Assembly (NCBI GenBank): GCA_002786025.1
Contig: NHNW01000024.1
Location: 248,001-312,000 of the forward strand
From: Zasmidium citrigriseum
Taxonomy: Eukaryota > Ascomycota > Dothideomycetes > Mycosphaerellales > Mycosphaerellaceae
Length of the DNA stretch: 64,000 nt
Direction of reading: 5' to 3'
Part shown: piece after piece, positions 1-11,156 of the stretch
How the letters are laid out: each line of letters starts with the position of its first letter
How positions within the stretch are numbered: position 1 is the first letter of the stretch
Notes under the pieces: generated by a model
What the model was told of the DNA's origin: nothing
What the model saw: only the letters and a program-made list of their open reading frames with translations
Database searches by the model: none
Made by a program: the position numbers and the translations under genes

Positions 1-3000
1 TGGGCTTCGCTGCTTCCATGTAGGCATCTTGCAGTTTCTTGAGAACATCAGCGAATTTTGGCGGATGTTCTGTCACGGCTGCCGCCACAGCTCGCGCAGC
101 GGCTCTTCTGAGCTGGGAGTCCTTCGACTGTAGGTATGGCAGACACTGCTCGGCGGCCTGCTCGGTGATCTTGAGCTCGTTCTCCTGCCAAATTTCGTGC
201 GCGATTTCAGCATTCTCTGCATCATCGTCATGGCAGGCCAGCCAGATTTCTTCATAAAACTCTCGATCTGTCAGCTCAAGTTCCGCGCTGATGGCCTGTA
301 ATACAGCATTCCGCACTGAAGTGTCCGAAACAATAGCTCCTTTGACAGCGGTGTCAGTCTCGGCAGTGTCCATGCTGGGGGCGACATGGCGACACAGATC
401 TGCAAAGCAATCTTTGAAGGCTCGGAAGTGCTGCGTATATGACTGCATGGCAGCGATCAAAGTGCTGAGCAGCTTCTGGCGCGGGAGTCGAGTATCAGCG
501 CAGACCGAGGTGTGGAACGAGAGAAACTCGATTGCAAGTACGATTTGCTCGTCTGCATCTTCGCTGGATGCCCGATCGATGCCTCCATTCTCCAATATGA
601 GGAAGATCAAAGCCACAATGTAGCTCAAAGTGACGGTATCGAAAGGCCGCTGCTCTCCAAGGAATCTGATTCTGTACAAGATCCGTGTTACGAGATCTCC
701 GAGTGGCTCAGCTAAGAGGTTTTCTGGCAGAATTGTGATGCCCGCAGATCGTAGGGTAGCGACACCAACGAATGGACGCATTGGACCGAGACGATTGGAT
801 GTTTTCTCTGCACAGCGTAGGTAGCCAAGAGCGGCGGCATCGCCGAGGATGAGTGCAGCGCCTGCTTGAATAGCCTCAAACAAGAGCTTCACTGCAGAGC
901 CAAACCATGTTTCGGCCTCTGTCGGGGGTCCCGTTGCCAGCGCAGTGATGAATCCGATGCCTCGTCGAAGACGAGCATCCACCTCTGCTACATTGCTTCT
1001 AATCTCTGCTTCCTTCTTCAACTGCGCATTGACCTTGGCTTGCTCATCGGCAGTGAGCTTCTTCGTCTGTCCTTTCTTGGCGGCAAGTTGAGCTCTGAGT
1101 TCCTCTTCCCACTTGAGGGTGTCGTAGTCTTTGTCGCCTTTGCTGACTTGTCTCGCTTGAGGTTGCTTGGAAAGTACGTCGACAAATGCTGTGCCTTCTG
1201 GAGTACGGTATATTGCAGCTTCTGTAGGTCCAATGTCATCCAGTTGACTCGGGTTGAGATCTATTGTCATCTGAGCAACGATTAGCGGTGTCAACACATC
1301 AGGCGCGACGAAAGCAAGGTCAGCTGCGGCACTGTAGGCGGCGGTTTGGAAGGCAGGCAATGGCTTCCAGATGGGATTCTCGGTGATGGCCAGTATTCGG
1401 ACCAGGCAATCTTTGGACGACTTCTCGGCCAGACCACCAGGGTCGACTCCTGTGCGGAGGCACAGCTCGATCCAAGGAGCCTTCGATACCAGTTGTGGCC
1501 GGCAGAGAACAAGCAGAGCTCTCAATTGAGCCTCGAGCGTTTCCCTGTCGAGATCCATCCCGAGCTTCGTAGTAGTCTCCGGGTCCAGGCAGATAGCTCG
1601 GATCACTTTGTGAAGCTCGTCGCGGCCGGATTTGGACGCCATAGCGGCGCTGTCTTTCGTCTCCAGTTCAAGATCTTCGCACCACTGCCAAAGGCCATTG
1701 ACCACCACCTGTGCAGTGCGCAACGGCGTGGCAGCATACAACAGTTGCAAAGCATTGACGGCTTCCTTCCTCACGCTCGGAGGAACGTTGATTGAGGCTA
1801 TGGTGTATATGATTGTCTGTGCCCAGGCAATTGCCAATGCCTCTTGCCCAATCTCTGTTTCCAGAGATGGAAACGCCGAGACAATGGCACGCAGAAACCA
1901 TCGCAGATCATCTTCTGCGGTCAGCTTCGTGTACACACGCGGATTCAACAAGAAAGAAGGCTTGGGCTCTGCCACGAGTACTTTGCTGGCGACGCCTGCT
2001 TTCTTGACGACTGAAGCGTTCTTCATGGATGGCATACCAGGTGCCTTGGCAAGACAGAGAGCAGCTGCAGCGCATGCTACCGGTACTTGACCATTTTGAA
2101 CCGCTGGCAAAGGGTTCGCATGGACATCGTTGAAAGCGTCAATCAATTTTCCGACGCAAGCATCAAGGAGCGACGCAGTCCCTTCATTGCCAAGAATCTC
2201 TGGATCTAATGTCCAGATACATGTCGCGAGTTGCAAGGCCCAGATACGTCGCATGGGAAGACGCTTCTCTGCCAAGCCTTTGTTGAAAGCCTCGATGGTG
2301 GAGTTCTCCAGTTTCATGCCGGTTTCCAGCGCAAAGCGGACGTATGTCGCCACACAGCCAATCTCTGCTGAAGCTGCGGGCTCATTGTTCTCCTTGGTGA
2401 TCACAGGTATAAGGCCTGGGGGCACTTTCGATGCCAGTCCAGCGGTAGGCGTCAGTGCTGACAGCATTTCAGCGTGAAGGACACGTTGATCGGCTGATGT
2501 GACCTTGTTGGTCTTCAATGGCGTAAGAACTTCGTCGGCAGCCTTCTCGACTAGCTTCTCCTCCCGTGAGCGCTTGGCGAGAGCTTTGAAAGTCCGAACG
2601 GCACCCTCTCGTATGGAAGCATTCGTCGACTTGATGTTGGCCAACAGCGGCTTCACCAGGTGACTGGCCAGAACATCCGAAAGGTCCAAGTCCGCTGGGA
2701 GCGCAACGACAATAGGCGTGACCAGATCGTTCAAGACAACTTCCGGTGCCCTCAACAATGATTTCTCCACTGCAGGCACAATGTCTTTCTTGAGATCTTC
2801 GGCTGTAACGTAGGCGGCGAAGAAATCGTGCAGCGCATTCGCGATGTAGGGTGGTAGTTGCGTTTTCGATCCCAGAATCTCTCTCAGGTAGAAAGCAAAG
2901 TACTCGCCTTTCTTGGACTCTACCACCGAGTCTTGACCGGCGACTCTCCTGCATACACCTGCGACGATACCCAGAAGGAGAGCATTCTTGGGGACGGGTG

Positions 3001-3673
3001 TGGCAGCTTTGGTTGTAAGAGTTGTTATGCAGGCTCCTACGGCATCCGGGCCAAATGACGCTTTCAAGACGGTACGTATTGCACGTCTGCTTACGCGCAG
3101 AGCGGTTGCCAAAGTACTATCCTTGGGCTTAGACGCGAACAGAGTGTTTAGCGCATTGGTCAGAGCCTTGAGTGTTGTCTTCCCCCACAGCTCCCACAGG
3201 TCTTTCTCCTTCGCAGCGTGTTGAATCAAAAGTGAGCTCCATCTCACCAGAACAAATGCGTTTGCTGGAGCAATGGCCACTTTGTTCGACTCATCCTCCA
3301 CATCCTTCACGAAGCCAGGAATGAAGTTGGGGGCATCGGGACCACTGGCAATGTCTGACAAGCACAGCTCGACAGCCTGGCGCGATCTGGTATCGACGTA
3401 GAGGGCATACGTATCGAAGAGAGCGTGGAGAAGAGGAGCGATCTGAGAAGACGGAATATCTGTGCGAGGGTCAGTATGGCAACGGGAGCGCCCTTCAAGC
3501 AGCCGGAGAGTCTTACACCTACCTCGATTCACGAGCTTTTCGTGGATGCCGTGAAGCTCGGAAGTGCGCCGCTTGGTGGAATTGGAGAGCAGTGTTTGTC
3601 TGATGCTCCAGATGTCGAGGCCATGGTCGCCGTCGCCATTGGGCATGCTGATCTCTGCGCTGCGCTCCGCCAT
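1..3673 (-). CDS. GCN1: GCN1, translational activator of the Gcn2 kinase (5' part, runs off left edge)
   Basis: Gcn1 is a giant HEAT-repeat protein that binds translating ribosomes with Gcn20 and relays uncharged-tRNA signals to Gcn2, which phosphorylates eIF2alpha. Here the reverse strand encodes about 1203 residues, roughly the N-terminal half of a family near 2670. The start ATG is at 3673-3671. Exon 1 is 3673-3523, a 63 nt intron (3522-3460) has GTAGGT donor, ACTGAC branch-like site and CAG acceptor, and exon 2 runs to base 1 with no stop. Phase 1 joins cleanly (VNR/DIPSSQI). The reading is alpha-helical HEAT-like throughout and includes the charged linker typical of fungal Gcn1 (WEEELRAQLAAKKGQTKKLT, complement of about 1120-1060). 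No frameshift was seen. Neighbour: the RIP island begins 265 bp upstream of the start codon, yet the gene itself shows no CpA depletion. Confidence 0.93.
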   Translation of the reverse strand, partial: MAERSAEISMPNGDGDHGLDIWSIRQTLLSNSTKRRTSELHGIHEKLVNRGRCKTLRLLEGRSRCHTDPRTDIPSSQIAPLLHALFDTYALYVDTRSRQAVELCLSDIASGPDAPNFIPGFVKDVEDESNKVAIAPANAFVLVRWSSLLIQHAAKEKDLWELWGKTTLKALTNALNTLFASKPKDSTLATALRVSRRAIRTVLKASFGPDAVGACITTLTTKAATPVPKNALLLGIVAGVCRRVAGQDSVVESKKGEYFAFYLREILGSKTQLPPYIANALHDFFAAYVTAEDLKKDIVPAVEKSLLRAPEVVLNDLVTPIVVALPADLDLSDVLASHLVKPLLANIKSTNASIREGAVRTFKALAKRSREEKLVEKAADEVLTPLKTNKVTSADQRVLHAEMLSALTPTAGLASKVPPGLIPVITKENNEPAASAEIGCVATYVRFALETGMKLENSTIEAFNKGLAEKRLPMRRIWALQLATCIWTLDPEILGNEGTASLLDACVGKLIDAFNDVHANPLPAVQNGQVPVACAAAALCLAKAPGMPSMKNASVVKKAGVASKVLVAEPKPSFLLNPRVYTKLTAEDDLRWFLRAIVSAFPSLETEIGQEALAIAWAQTIIYTIASINVPPSVRKEAVNALQLLYAATPLRTAQVVVNGLWQWCEDLELETKDSAAMASKSGRDELHKVIRAICLDPETTTKLGMDLDRETLEAQLRALLVLCRPQLVSKAPWIELCLRTGVDPGGLAEKSSKDCLVRILAITENPIWKPLPAFQTAAYSAAADLAFVAPDVLTPLIVAQMTIDLNPSQLDDIGPTEAAIYRTPEGTAFVDVLSKQPQARQVSKGDKDYDTLKWEEELRAQLAAKKGQTKKLTADEQAKVNAQLKKEAEIRSNVAEVDARLRRGIGFITALATGPPTEAETWFGSAVKLLFEAIQAGAALILGDAAALGYLRCAEKTSNRLGPMRPFVGVATLRSAGITILPENLLAEPLGDLVTRILYRIRFLGEQRPFDTVTLSYIVALIFLILENGGIDRASSEDADEQIVLAIEFLSFHTSVCADTRLPRQKLLSTLIAAMQSYTQHFRAFKDCFADLCRHVAPSMDTAETDTAVKGAIVSDTSVRNAVLQAISAELELTDREFYEEIWLACHDDDAENAEIAHEIWQENELKITEQAAEQCLPYLQSKDSQLRRAAARAVAAAVTEHPPKFADVLKKLQDAYMEAAKP

Positions 3674-3938
3674 TGTGCGCTCCGTCTCTTATGAATCCAG
3701 CGCAGCCCGCAGTGTGATCAGGGCAGCTGCTGAAGAACAGTCCACGCGCTGCAACATCTGGCGATGGCCGTCACGCGGAATGTTCAATGTATATCGCTGC
3801 AATGGCCGGTCTGAGTCATTCACCAGCCTGCGGGCGATGTATGTGCGGTGATCACGAGCGAGTCCCTTCTGGGCTGCGGTGTTGAGCTGGCTGGCAAATT
3901 CTCGCGCCAAAAAGCCGAGCGGAAGCCCTGCGCTTCGA
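3674..3938 (-). promoter_or_regulatory. GCN1 5' flank / promoter
   Basis: This is the 265 bp between the GCN1 start codon and the outer edge of the left inverted repeat. Base composition is ordinary, with plentiful CA and TG, so the RIP stops short of it. A 92-codon frame crosses it on the minus strand (3967-3689), but it resembles no family, and the first residues of that frame are encoded by the inverted repeat. I see no convincing TATA or upstream ORF that must be functional. If the repeat marks the edge of an insertion, this short stretch is what remains of the native promoter. Confidence 0.5.
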
Positions 3939-4022
3939 GCTCCGAAGTTATGAAGCTCGAATGACACAACTCCTTAAACTCTACTTTAATATTACCACAC
4001 CCGCCCTCCTTTCGAGGCCTCT
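3939..4022. repeat. Left terminal inverted repeat (84 bp)
   Basis: The reverse complement of this segment matches 57264-57347 at 78 of 84 positions. The matching begins at the inner AGAGGCCTCG and ends at the outer CTTCGGAGC. The repeat keeps CA and TG dinucleotides (for example GTGTGGT and TGTGTCAT on the complement) and so is not RIP-saturated, unlike the interior. The homology probably goes further in: GTATTCTAATTAG at 4143-4155 lies 120 bases inside the edge, and its partner GTACTCTAATTAG (complement of 57144-57132) lies 119 bases inside the other edge, both followed by a GC-rich tract ending in CTTAC. Confidence 0.88.
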
Positions 4023-6139
4023 TCTTTATGCTTGATATACATCATTCGATTCCTCTAGAGAAGCCGCTTTCAACGTATTATGAATTATATTAAATTATAC
4101 TATATAGACTACGTAATCCTAAGGCCTAAAGTAGTAATTAGCGTATTCTAATTAGTACAAATTAGTACGGCTGCTCCTAGCCCGCGCCCGCGATTCTTAC
4201 ACTTTAGACGCAAATTCTACTAAGATAGTTAGCTACTAGCGTCCGCTTATAACGGCTAATTAAATTATAGGAAGTATAGCCTCTTATATAAAAGGAGTTC
4301 TATAGGTCTAGTAGTACTATATACTAAGTAGAACGACTATAGTAACATTAGGTAGCGTCCTATAGGAACGAGCTAACGAGGGAGGTTATATAGTATATAA
4401 ATAGCCTTAGCCGTAAAGGTAGTAATAAGATCTAGGTAATATAGAGCTATACCCCTCGATACCTAGCGTAGCCCTATTTTGTACTTATAAATATTCCTAT
4501 TTACGAGATAAGGGTATAATACTATAGAGAGAAGAAGCGAGATAACTATAAAGTTACTAGCGACTAAGACAAGCGACTAAGACGAGCGCTACTATATTTA
4601 CGAGCTATCTACTAGTAGTAACTATTAGCTTAGTAGTAGCTACTAATAGGCTAGTCTATAATATAGTAGGTATAAGGACTACTAAGAGGCTCGACGAAGC
4701 AATCTGTCTACCTATAGCGTATATAGTAGTAGTAAGGCCTACTAGGACGAGGGATACTATTACTTTCTATAATACTACCTACGCGCGAGTACTAATAGTA
4801 GTAAGGATCTCTCGTAAGTAGATCGTCCTACTTCTCCTACGAGTACGTCTACTATCTAACGCTAGCCTTTAGCCGAGGCTAGTCTTTCTTACTACTACTA
4901 ATAGGACGCCTACGACTACGCTTAACTAGCGAAGCGACTACGGTAGGCGTAGTAGTCGTAACGGTAGTAGTAGTAGCCGCCTTAGCGACTATAGGAGTAA
5001 TAATAGGTACGGTAGAGGTAGCGATAAGGCTAGCGATAGGGCTAGAGCTAGAGGGTCTAGTAGGAGAGAGTAGAGTAGTAGTCGTAGTACTAAGGCTAGT
5101 ATCGTAACTATTATCTAGTATATAGAAGCTTTTTAAGAAGGTTAGTATAAAGTCTATTAGTTATTAAATATAGAGTTAACGTATAGCTCGAAGCTCTCGT
5201 TTAAGGACAGCGAGTCTAGCTTAGAAGCCTCTCTACGCTCGGTAGAGTCGTAGTCGTCGTCGTCGTCGTTATTACCTAGTAAGCTATCTAGTTTATCTAC
5301 TTACTCGCGGATCTCTCGATTTAGACGGGTATCGTAGCGTTTAGCTACTATATAGTTAGCGTTTTATAGTTCGTAAAGCTAGCTTCGAAGAGATACGACT
5401 TACTAAGATAGCCTACGATAGCGATAATAGTAGGGTACTAAACAAGCTAAGCGCGGCGGGCGATAGTATAGCGAGTAGTAATATAGGCTTAGAGAATAGT
5501 AACTATCGATAGAGGTTAATCTCTCTACTCTTCTACGCTATTATCTCGATCTAAAAGGATACTACGACTTATAGATAGTACGACCGTAGTAGCGCTAGAG
5601 GCGCTACTCGCGATAGCGAGTAAACGCTATAATATAAGCCTATATATAGCGAGAAGGCCTAGGAATACGGATACTATTAATATAGTTACTACGGGTATTA
5701 CTAAAAAGGATCGGCCGCGCGCGACCTATCGTAACGCCCTATATTATAGTTAGCTCTTAGTCTTCGCTAATCTAAGGTAAGAAGCCTACCTCGCTATTAG
5801 GAAATATTAGAGGTCCGTAACTAGCGCGGGGACTAGCGCCTAACTAAAAGTTAGATATAATTACGGTAGTAGTATATAAAGTCGATTATAATATACGAAG
5901 GCGGTATATACGAAGGCGATACGGGCGGATAGTAGTAGTATCGAGAATAAAAGGAAAAAGAAGAAAGAGGTTAGCTACTATAAATATAAATACTTATCGA
6001 TAATAGTAGGCTTAAGGTTATTATTAAGCGCTTTCCCTATTATTATATACACGATCCTATTATTATTTATAACCGAATAGCTAAACCTTACTTCGGCTAT
6101 AAATCTTAATAGGAGCTTACTATTATAAAGCTAGGCTAG
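4023..6139. other. RIP-degraded DNA, left end of island
   Basis: The first 190 bases still hold scattered CA/TG; after about 4217 they are nearly gone. The stretch is rich in TAG-TAG-TAG runs, the expected product of RIP on CAG/CTG-rich low-complexity DNA, for example 4600-5100. The subterminal motif ACTTTAGACGCAAATT is at 4201-4216. I recognise no protein frame here. Confidence 0.6.
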
Positions 6140-7750
6140 TTAGCTATTTACTCCTAAAGGTTAGGATCCTCGGCCTACGTATACTCGAGACGACTTACGA
6201 GGACGCCTATCTTAATAGATTTCTTCTCTAAAGGCGAGTCTCTTCCTTCGTATATAGACCGTATTTAGAGTAGTATTCCTATAGCGTTACTAGGTAAAGT
6301 TAGAAAAAACTTTATACTAGTCCTAAATTAGAAACGGCGATAGGCTACCTCTTTAGACGAGAAATATCGTACTTCCTACGGCTCTCCTCGCTTTCTTTAC
6401 CCTAGGACTAGCTTTTAATAGATTGAACGCTTCTAACTACTTTTCGAATATATAATACTACTATTAAAATAACGTTCTTAACCCCGCCTTCTCGCTCTAG
6501 TCCTAGCTTATATCCTTCCCTTTCTCTAAGCTAATCCTATAATAGTTATACTTCCTTTTATACCCTATAGCTAGCTATACTAGATCGTTCTAAATCGAGA
6601 AGGGGTAGTAGTAAAAGTAGATCCTTAGCCGTATATAGATAGAGACGAAGATAAATCCTCGTATCCTATTAGTATATACTAATTTTGCTAGGGTATATCT
6701 ATATACCTTCCTTCTCGAGATATACGTACCCGTTAAATAAGAATAAGTACCTCCTACCCTTCTTAGATCTCTAGTATATCTCTTTACGTTCCTACCTCCT
6801 CGCGTATATTATACTATAGTTTATATATAAACGTTAGGCTTAACGTCGACTACCCTCGAATCTATTATAAGATAGAGTCTATACCTATTAAATAGAGCTT
6901 ATAGTACGTTATCTAAATAGGAGCGTTTATATAAATTTAATTAAATCGTAGCGTATATATCTTTATACTAGCTAAAAAAGTAACTACTATTTTATTCTCG
7001 TAACTATAGGACTACTACTAAAGTTTAGTTTCTCTACCGTATCGTCTAATCTTCGTATAGTACCTCGTCGTTAACGATATAATCTCTAACCCTTACCCTA
7101 AGTATAATATTCGTAACCCTAGTAGCCTTAGGCCTTACGGTTCTAACTAGTACTCGCTAGTAGGTATTAGTTATACCTTTATATAGAGCTAGGTAGGGGT
7201 AGTATCTACTAAAGATAGTCTCGTTCTTAAATACGTTATACTATCTAGTAGATAGGTCTTAATCGCTTCTTCTCGATACGGCTAGGCTACTCTTACCTTT
7301 ATAAATTGCTTCCGATATAAGCCTAATAGACTCCTATACAAATACGGATAATAAGCCGTTCTCTATAAAGTACTACGACCGAGACGCTCTAATAACTATC
7401 TCTACTATCTCGGGGAGGATATCTTAGTCGTAGCTAGGGTATAAATCGTTTAATAAGCCTCTAATAAAATTAGTAGATACTACGATTATAATACTCTATC
7501 TTTTCTATAGAACTATAATCGAATATTAACGTCTTCTAGACTCGGCTTAGGTAGATCGTACCTATTATAGAAGTATACGGCTAGAGTATCCTATAGGAAG
7601 ATATACGTATAGAAGTATATATTCTTACGAATCGAGGTATATATTAGTAATATAAAGCTAGTATTACGGAGAGCCGTCTAATACTATAGTATCGTATCTT
7701 TATCGAAATAGTTATCGATATCTAACTAGGTATTAGTAAAGACTTCGTAC
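6140..7750 (-). pseudogene. RIP-killed ORF of unknown function (537 codons)
   Basis: Read on the minus strand, one frame runs from 7750 down to a TAA at 6142-6140 without any indel; frame agreement was checked at both ends (1608 bases apart, divisible by three). It is broken only by TAG and TAA codons, as expected when CAG, CAA and TGG are mutated. The text is rich in R, L, I, S and Y. Many Tyr codons probably began as Cys or His, since TGT, TGC, CAT and CAC all become TAT or TAC. The frame may continue upstream of 7797 in another phase. I do not recognise the family. It lies tail-away from the integrase relic at 8442, so the two may have shared a divergent promoter region at about 7800-8440. 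Confidence 0.5.
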
Positions 7751-8138
7751 TTATAATTATAGAGTTATAGAATATACTAAGGAAGGCTAGATTAGTCTTC
7801 GCCCGCTATACTATACTCCTAGACGAGCGTACGAAGTATAATAGCTTTAATTCTAGATAGACGTCGAATATAGCTAGTAGGTAAACGAACAAAAGCGTAA
7901 TTCGATCTTACTTTTAGTCTTCGAGGTAGATATTTGTCTCGTCTATCGCCTCGAAAGTCGTTATAAGGGTACTAATCCTAAATCGTACCTCTTAGCCCTA
8001 TATAGCCTACCGCGCCTAGATACAATTATTTAATTCTATACTATAATAGTAGCGATAGTACTAGGGTAACGAAGGAAATAGTATAAGGTAAGCGTTATTA
8101 AAAGCTTAATAGGATAGAGAAGCTCCTAGTAGTCGTAT

Positions 8139-8299
8139 AATTTACGTCTAAAGTACTTGCTAATACTTTAGCCGTAAATTACGTAACTACCGAGATTTCC
8201 CTTATCCTATTAGGCTAGTCTAGTAATTTATAGCTAAAGTATACGAAGCTAGAGATAGTAGTAATCTATCTATATTAGCTACTACTTTAGACGTAAATT
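8139..8299. repeat. Cluster of the ACTTTAGACGCAAATT-type motif
   Basis: Three copies, two of them facing each other: the complement at 8139-8154, ACTTTAGCCGTAAATT at 8165-8180, and ACTTTAGACGTAAATT at 8284-8299. The same motif occurs at 4201-4216 near the left end and as a facing pair at 55059-55100. It sits just upstream of the integrase relic. Confidence 0.55.
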
Positions 8300-8441
8300 T
8301 GTAATAGTCTATAGAGCTCGGATATACTATCTCGTTACCCCTAGCTCCTATCCTATACTACTAGTAGCTCCTAGGAATAGATATTCGTAGTATAAGCTAA
8401 GTTCCGTAAGTAAGACGAATCTTCTATATTATTATATATTT

Positions 8442-9830
8442 AGTAATCCTAAGTACTTCCGTTATATCGAAGAATCCTTAAACGACCCTACGATACCTAT
8501 ACGAATCGTTTTTAACGCCTACTAGCCGTTTATTAAAGACGTACTCGAACGAGGCCTTACGTAGGTCGTAATAATTAGAGAGCTCTATAGACGCGGGCTA
8601 TCCGTTTCTCGAACTATACTCTAATAAGTACTTTTAATACGAAGACCTTCTCGTCCTCGAGCGTTTAACTAGTAGACGTTTAAGATCTACTTTCTTTAGG
8701 ACAAAGTCGACTTTTATTACTATATATTATATTACTCGGACATCGAGGCCGTTAAGTTCCTAGCGCTCGATAGTATCTACCTTAGCTTATAACGGTACCG
8801 AATTATACGTAAGGATATAGGCCTCTATAAGTATATCTAATAGGAAAAAGAACTAGAGTATATAATCTATATAGCTAACCTCGTCGAGTACGAGATATTA
8901 TAGAGCGAAGTAAGCGACTATAGTAGGAGACTATTCTACGATTATATACGGATACGCTATAATATTATTAGCCGCGACTAGCTTTACGAAGTCCTTAAGG
9001 TTATTAATCCTAGCGCGATCGATATACGAAGAAAGATAGCTATACTAAGTCGAAGTAGCTAGTATACCGAAGGACTATTCTACGCTATACGAGTATTTCT
9101 TAATTATAATAAGGCGAGATATTAGCTAACTTTACTTAGATCCTACGATAGATTTTATAAAATCGAGTATTACGGCTTTTAGATCTATACTAGTATAGAT
9201 ACGTTCTTATAGCGAGTAGTTTAGAGCTACGTTAGAATTTCTATGCGTATAGCCGTATTAGTAATAGCGTAATATATCGACTTCGTCGATAGCTACGAAG
9301 AGATCCCCCTTATAGTATAGACGGACTATAGCGTAGAGATAGGTATAATAGCTAATACTTATATTACTCTTCGTTAGGTATTAAACGAGGATAAGGATAC
9401 TAATCCGCTAATATTTAGCGACATGTTCCGCTATAGTACTAGTAAACAAAACTAAAGGATTAAGGTATTCTAGTAGTAGCTTAAACCTATAATAGATTAC
9501 TAGCGTCTATATCTTTACGACGACCTCTATATACCTAGATACTTTAATAAGGATAATAAGTACGACTAGATCGCGATACTCTTTATCTATATACCTATTC
9601 TCCGTCTTAAACTTACTACGTTTATAAATATATAGAATTATTATCGTATCCGGAAGTAGAAGTCTAACCTTAGCTATATTATATATAGTAGACTATATAC
9701 CCTTTTCTACTATCTAGAGAAGTACGAAGCTTAAAGATATAGTATTAAAGTACGTTAATATCTTCGTATAAGTAGTAGTAGACTAACTACATATTTTATA
9801 GGTACTAGAGGGTATACTAGACTAGTTTAA
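8442..9830 (+). pseudogene. RIP-killed DDE integrase-core protein
   Basis: A frame of 463 codons runs from 8442 to the TAA at 9828 with no indel, interrupted only by TAG/TAA. It reads as the fungal/animal integrase-core family (rve-like DDE fold). In order: an N-terminal helical part; RDxLYEVLKVINPSAIDIRRK (about 8970-9030); a core with YGFQIYTSID-like text at 9170-9200 giving the first Asp; an isolated QTD-like second Asp at about 9320; and the family signature S-D-M-F-R-Y-S-T-S-K-Q-N followed by a RIP stop, R-I-K at about 9418-9460, where the usual catalytic Glu of QRIE reads Lys (GAG to AAG fits a RIP change). The C-terminal part keeps the usual YTLFYxLEKYE-type ending. This is the one clear mobile-element enzyme in the island. 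Confidence 0.75.
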
Positions 9831-11156
9831 GCGCGATCTTAAAGGGCTCGATCTAGAAGAATACCTTCTAGAAACGACTATAATATTCTACTTAGACGTC
9901 CTTACCTATACTAGTTTCGAGCTACCTATAAGTAGACACTCGCTCGACGATAATAACTACTATATCTATCCCTAAGCGTACTTTCGACTCTAGTAGGCCT
10001 TATAGATCTTCTTCTTAGCTAGTTCTAACTTACTAGAATACTCTAATCCTATTAACGTACGAAATTAGCGGCCTAATCTAGATAATAATAGAGTCTTTAT
10101 ACGAGCCCGAGAAGGATACGTTAGTCTAGTACGCGAGGATTATATATAGCTAATTAATCTACTAGAATAATATAGGCGGTACTTAGGCGACCTAGCGGGA
10201 GGTTAGTTTCGAAACAAGGTCCCTCTAGTAGCTTAATACGGACTCTATTCTTCTTATCTCGTACTTATAGCGCCTTCGACGTTCGTATATTAGAGTTATA
10301 TATAAGAGAGTACCTATAATCTAGAGCTAGCGGCGTATATCGTTCTATCTTAAATAAATTCTAACACGATCTAAAATTAGTCCTCTCTACTCGTATTCCC
10401 TATCGCTTTATTAGTATCGAAGCCTATAGGCCTACTTATAACTCCGAGGGACGCTCCGAAGTTCGTAGCTACTAGCTAGAATATCGGGTAGATCTTAGTA
10501 CTCGGTCGAGTAAGGGTACTAAATTGTAAGTCTCTACGTTATACGCTATTTAGCCTCGTCTCTATAGCCCCTTAGAACCCTCTCTCCTCCTCGAGCTCCC
10601 TCTCCCGTTACTATTAGCTTCCCTATCGTTATAACGGCTAATATATCCGCTATACCTTCTTTACTTTATTATCTTTAATTATATCCTTATCGCGATAATA
10701 AGTAACGCCTAGGAACCTAGGTCGCTATATATAGCTACGAAGCCTCCTTAGGAATATAAGCTACTTATAACGAAGACTCCCGACGTAACCTTTTATTAGT
10801 ACTATAGATTAAAAGTCCTAAATAGCGACCCTAATAGTAGTAGGAACGTAAAGCTTTAAGCGAAAATTAATAAACGAAGACCTAACTCTATAACGGCGCC
10901 CTTAGACGTTAGGGACGATTAGCCTTAAGCTAATATCGAACTCGAAGAAACCCTAGCGTAAAGCTCTCTATCGAACGTTAAACGTTTTATAGGGCTTATA
11001 AATAAAGTAGAAGCGTAATAGTAGAAGGGAATATCTTCTAGGTAAGTATCTAGTATATAGATATATAATCCTATAGGTAGGCTAGATAGAAAGGTGTTAG
11101 TTCTAACTATATTATAAATTCTAGAAACGCCGTATAGTCGACGTAAAACTACTAGT
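9831..11156. other. RIP-degraded DNA between two relic ORFs
   Basis: A second frame beginning near 9790 (VLEGILD, then FKRDLKGLDLEEYLLE) overlaps the end of the integrase relic and continues to about 10000, so a further coding segment may follow it. From about 10900 the frame of the next relic is already open. Nothing else is recognised. Confidence 0.4.

Noticed and set aside
291..2954. Plus-strand and other ORFs of up to 161 codons over GCN1
   Set aside because: They are shadows of the continuous GCN1 exon on the minus strand, which is open over the whole region.
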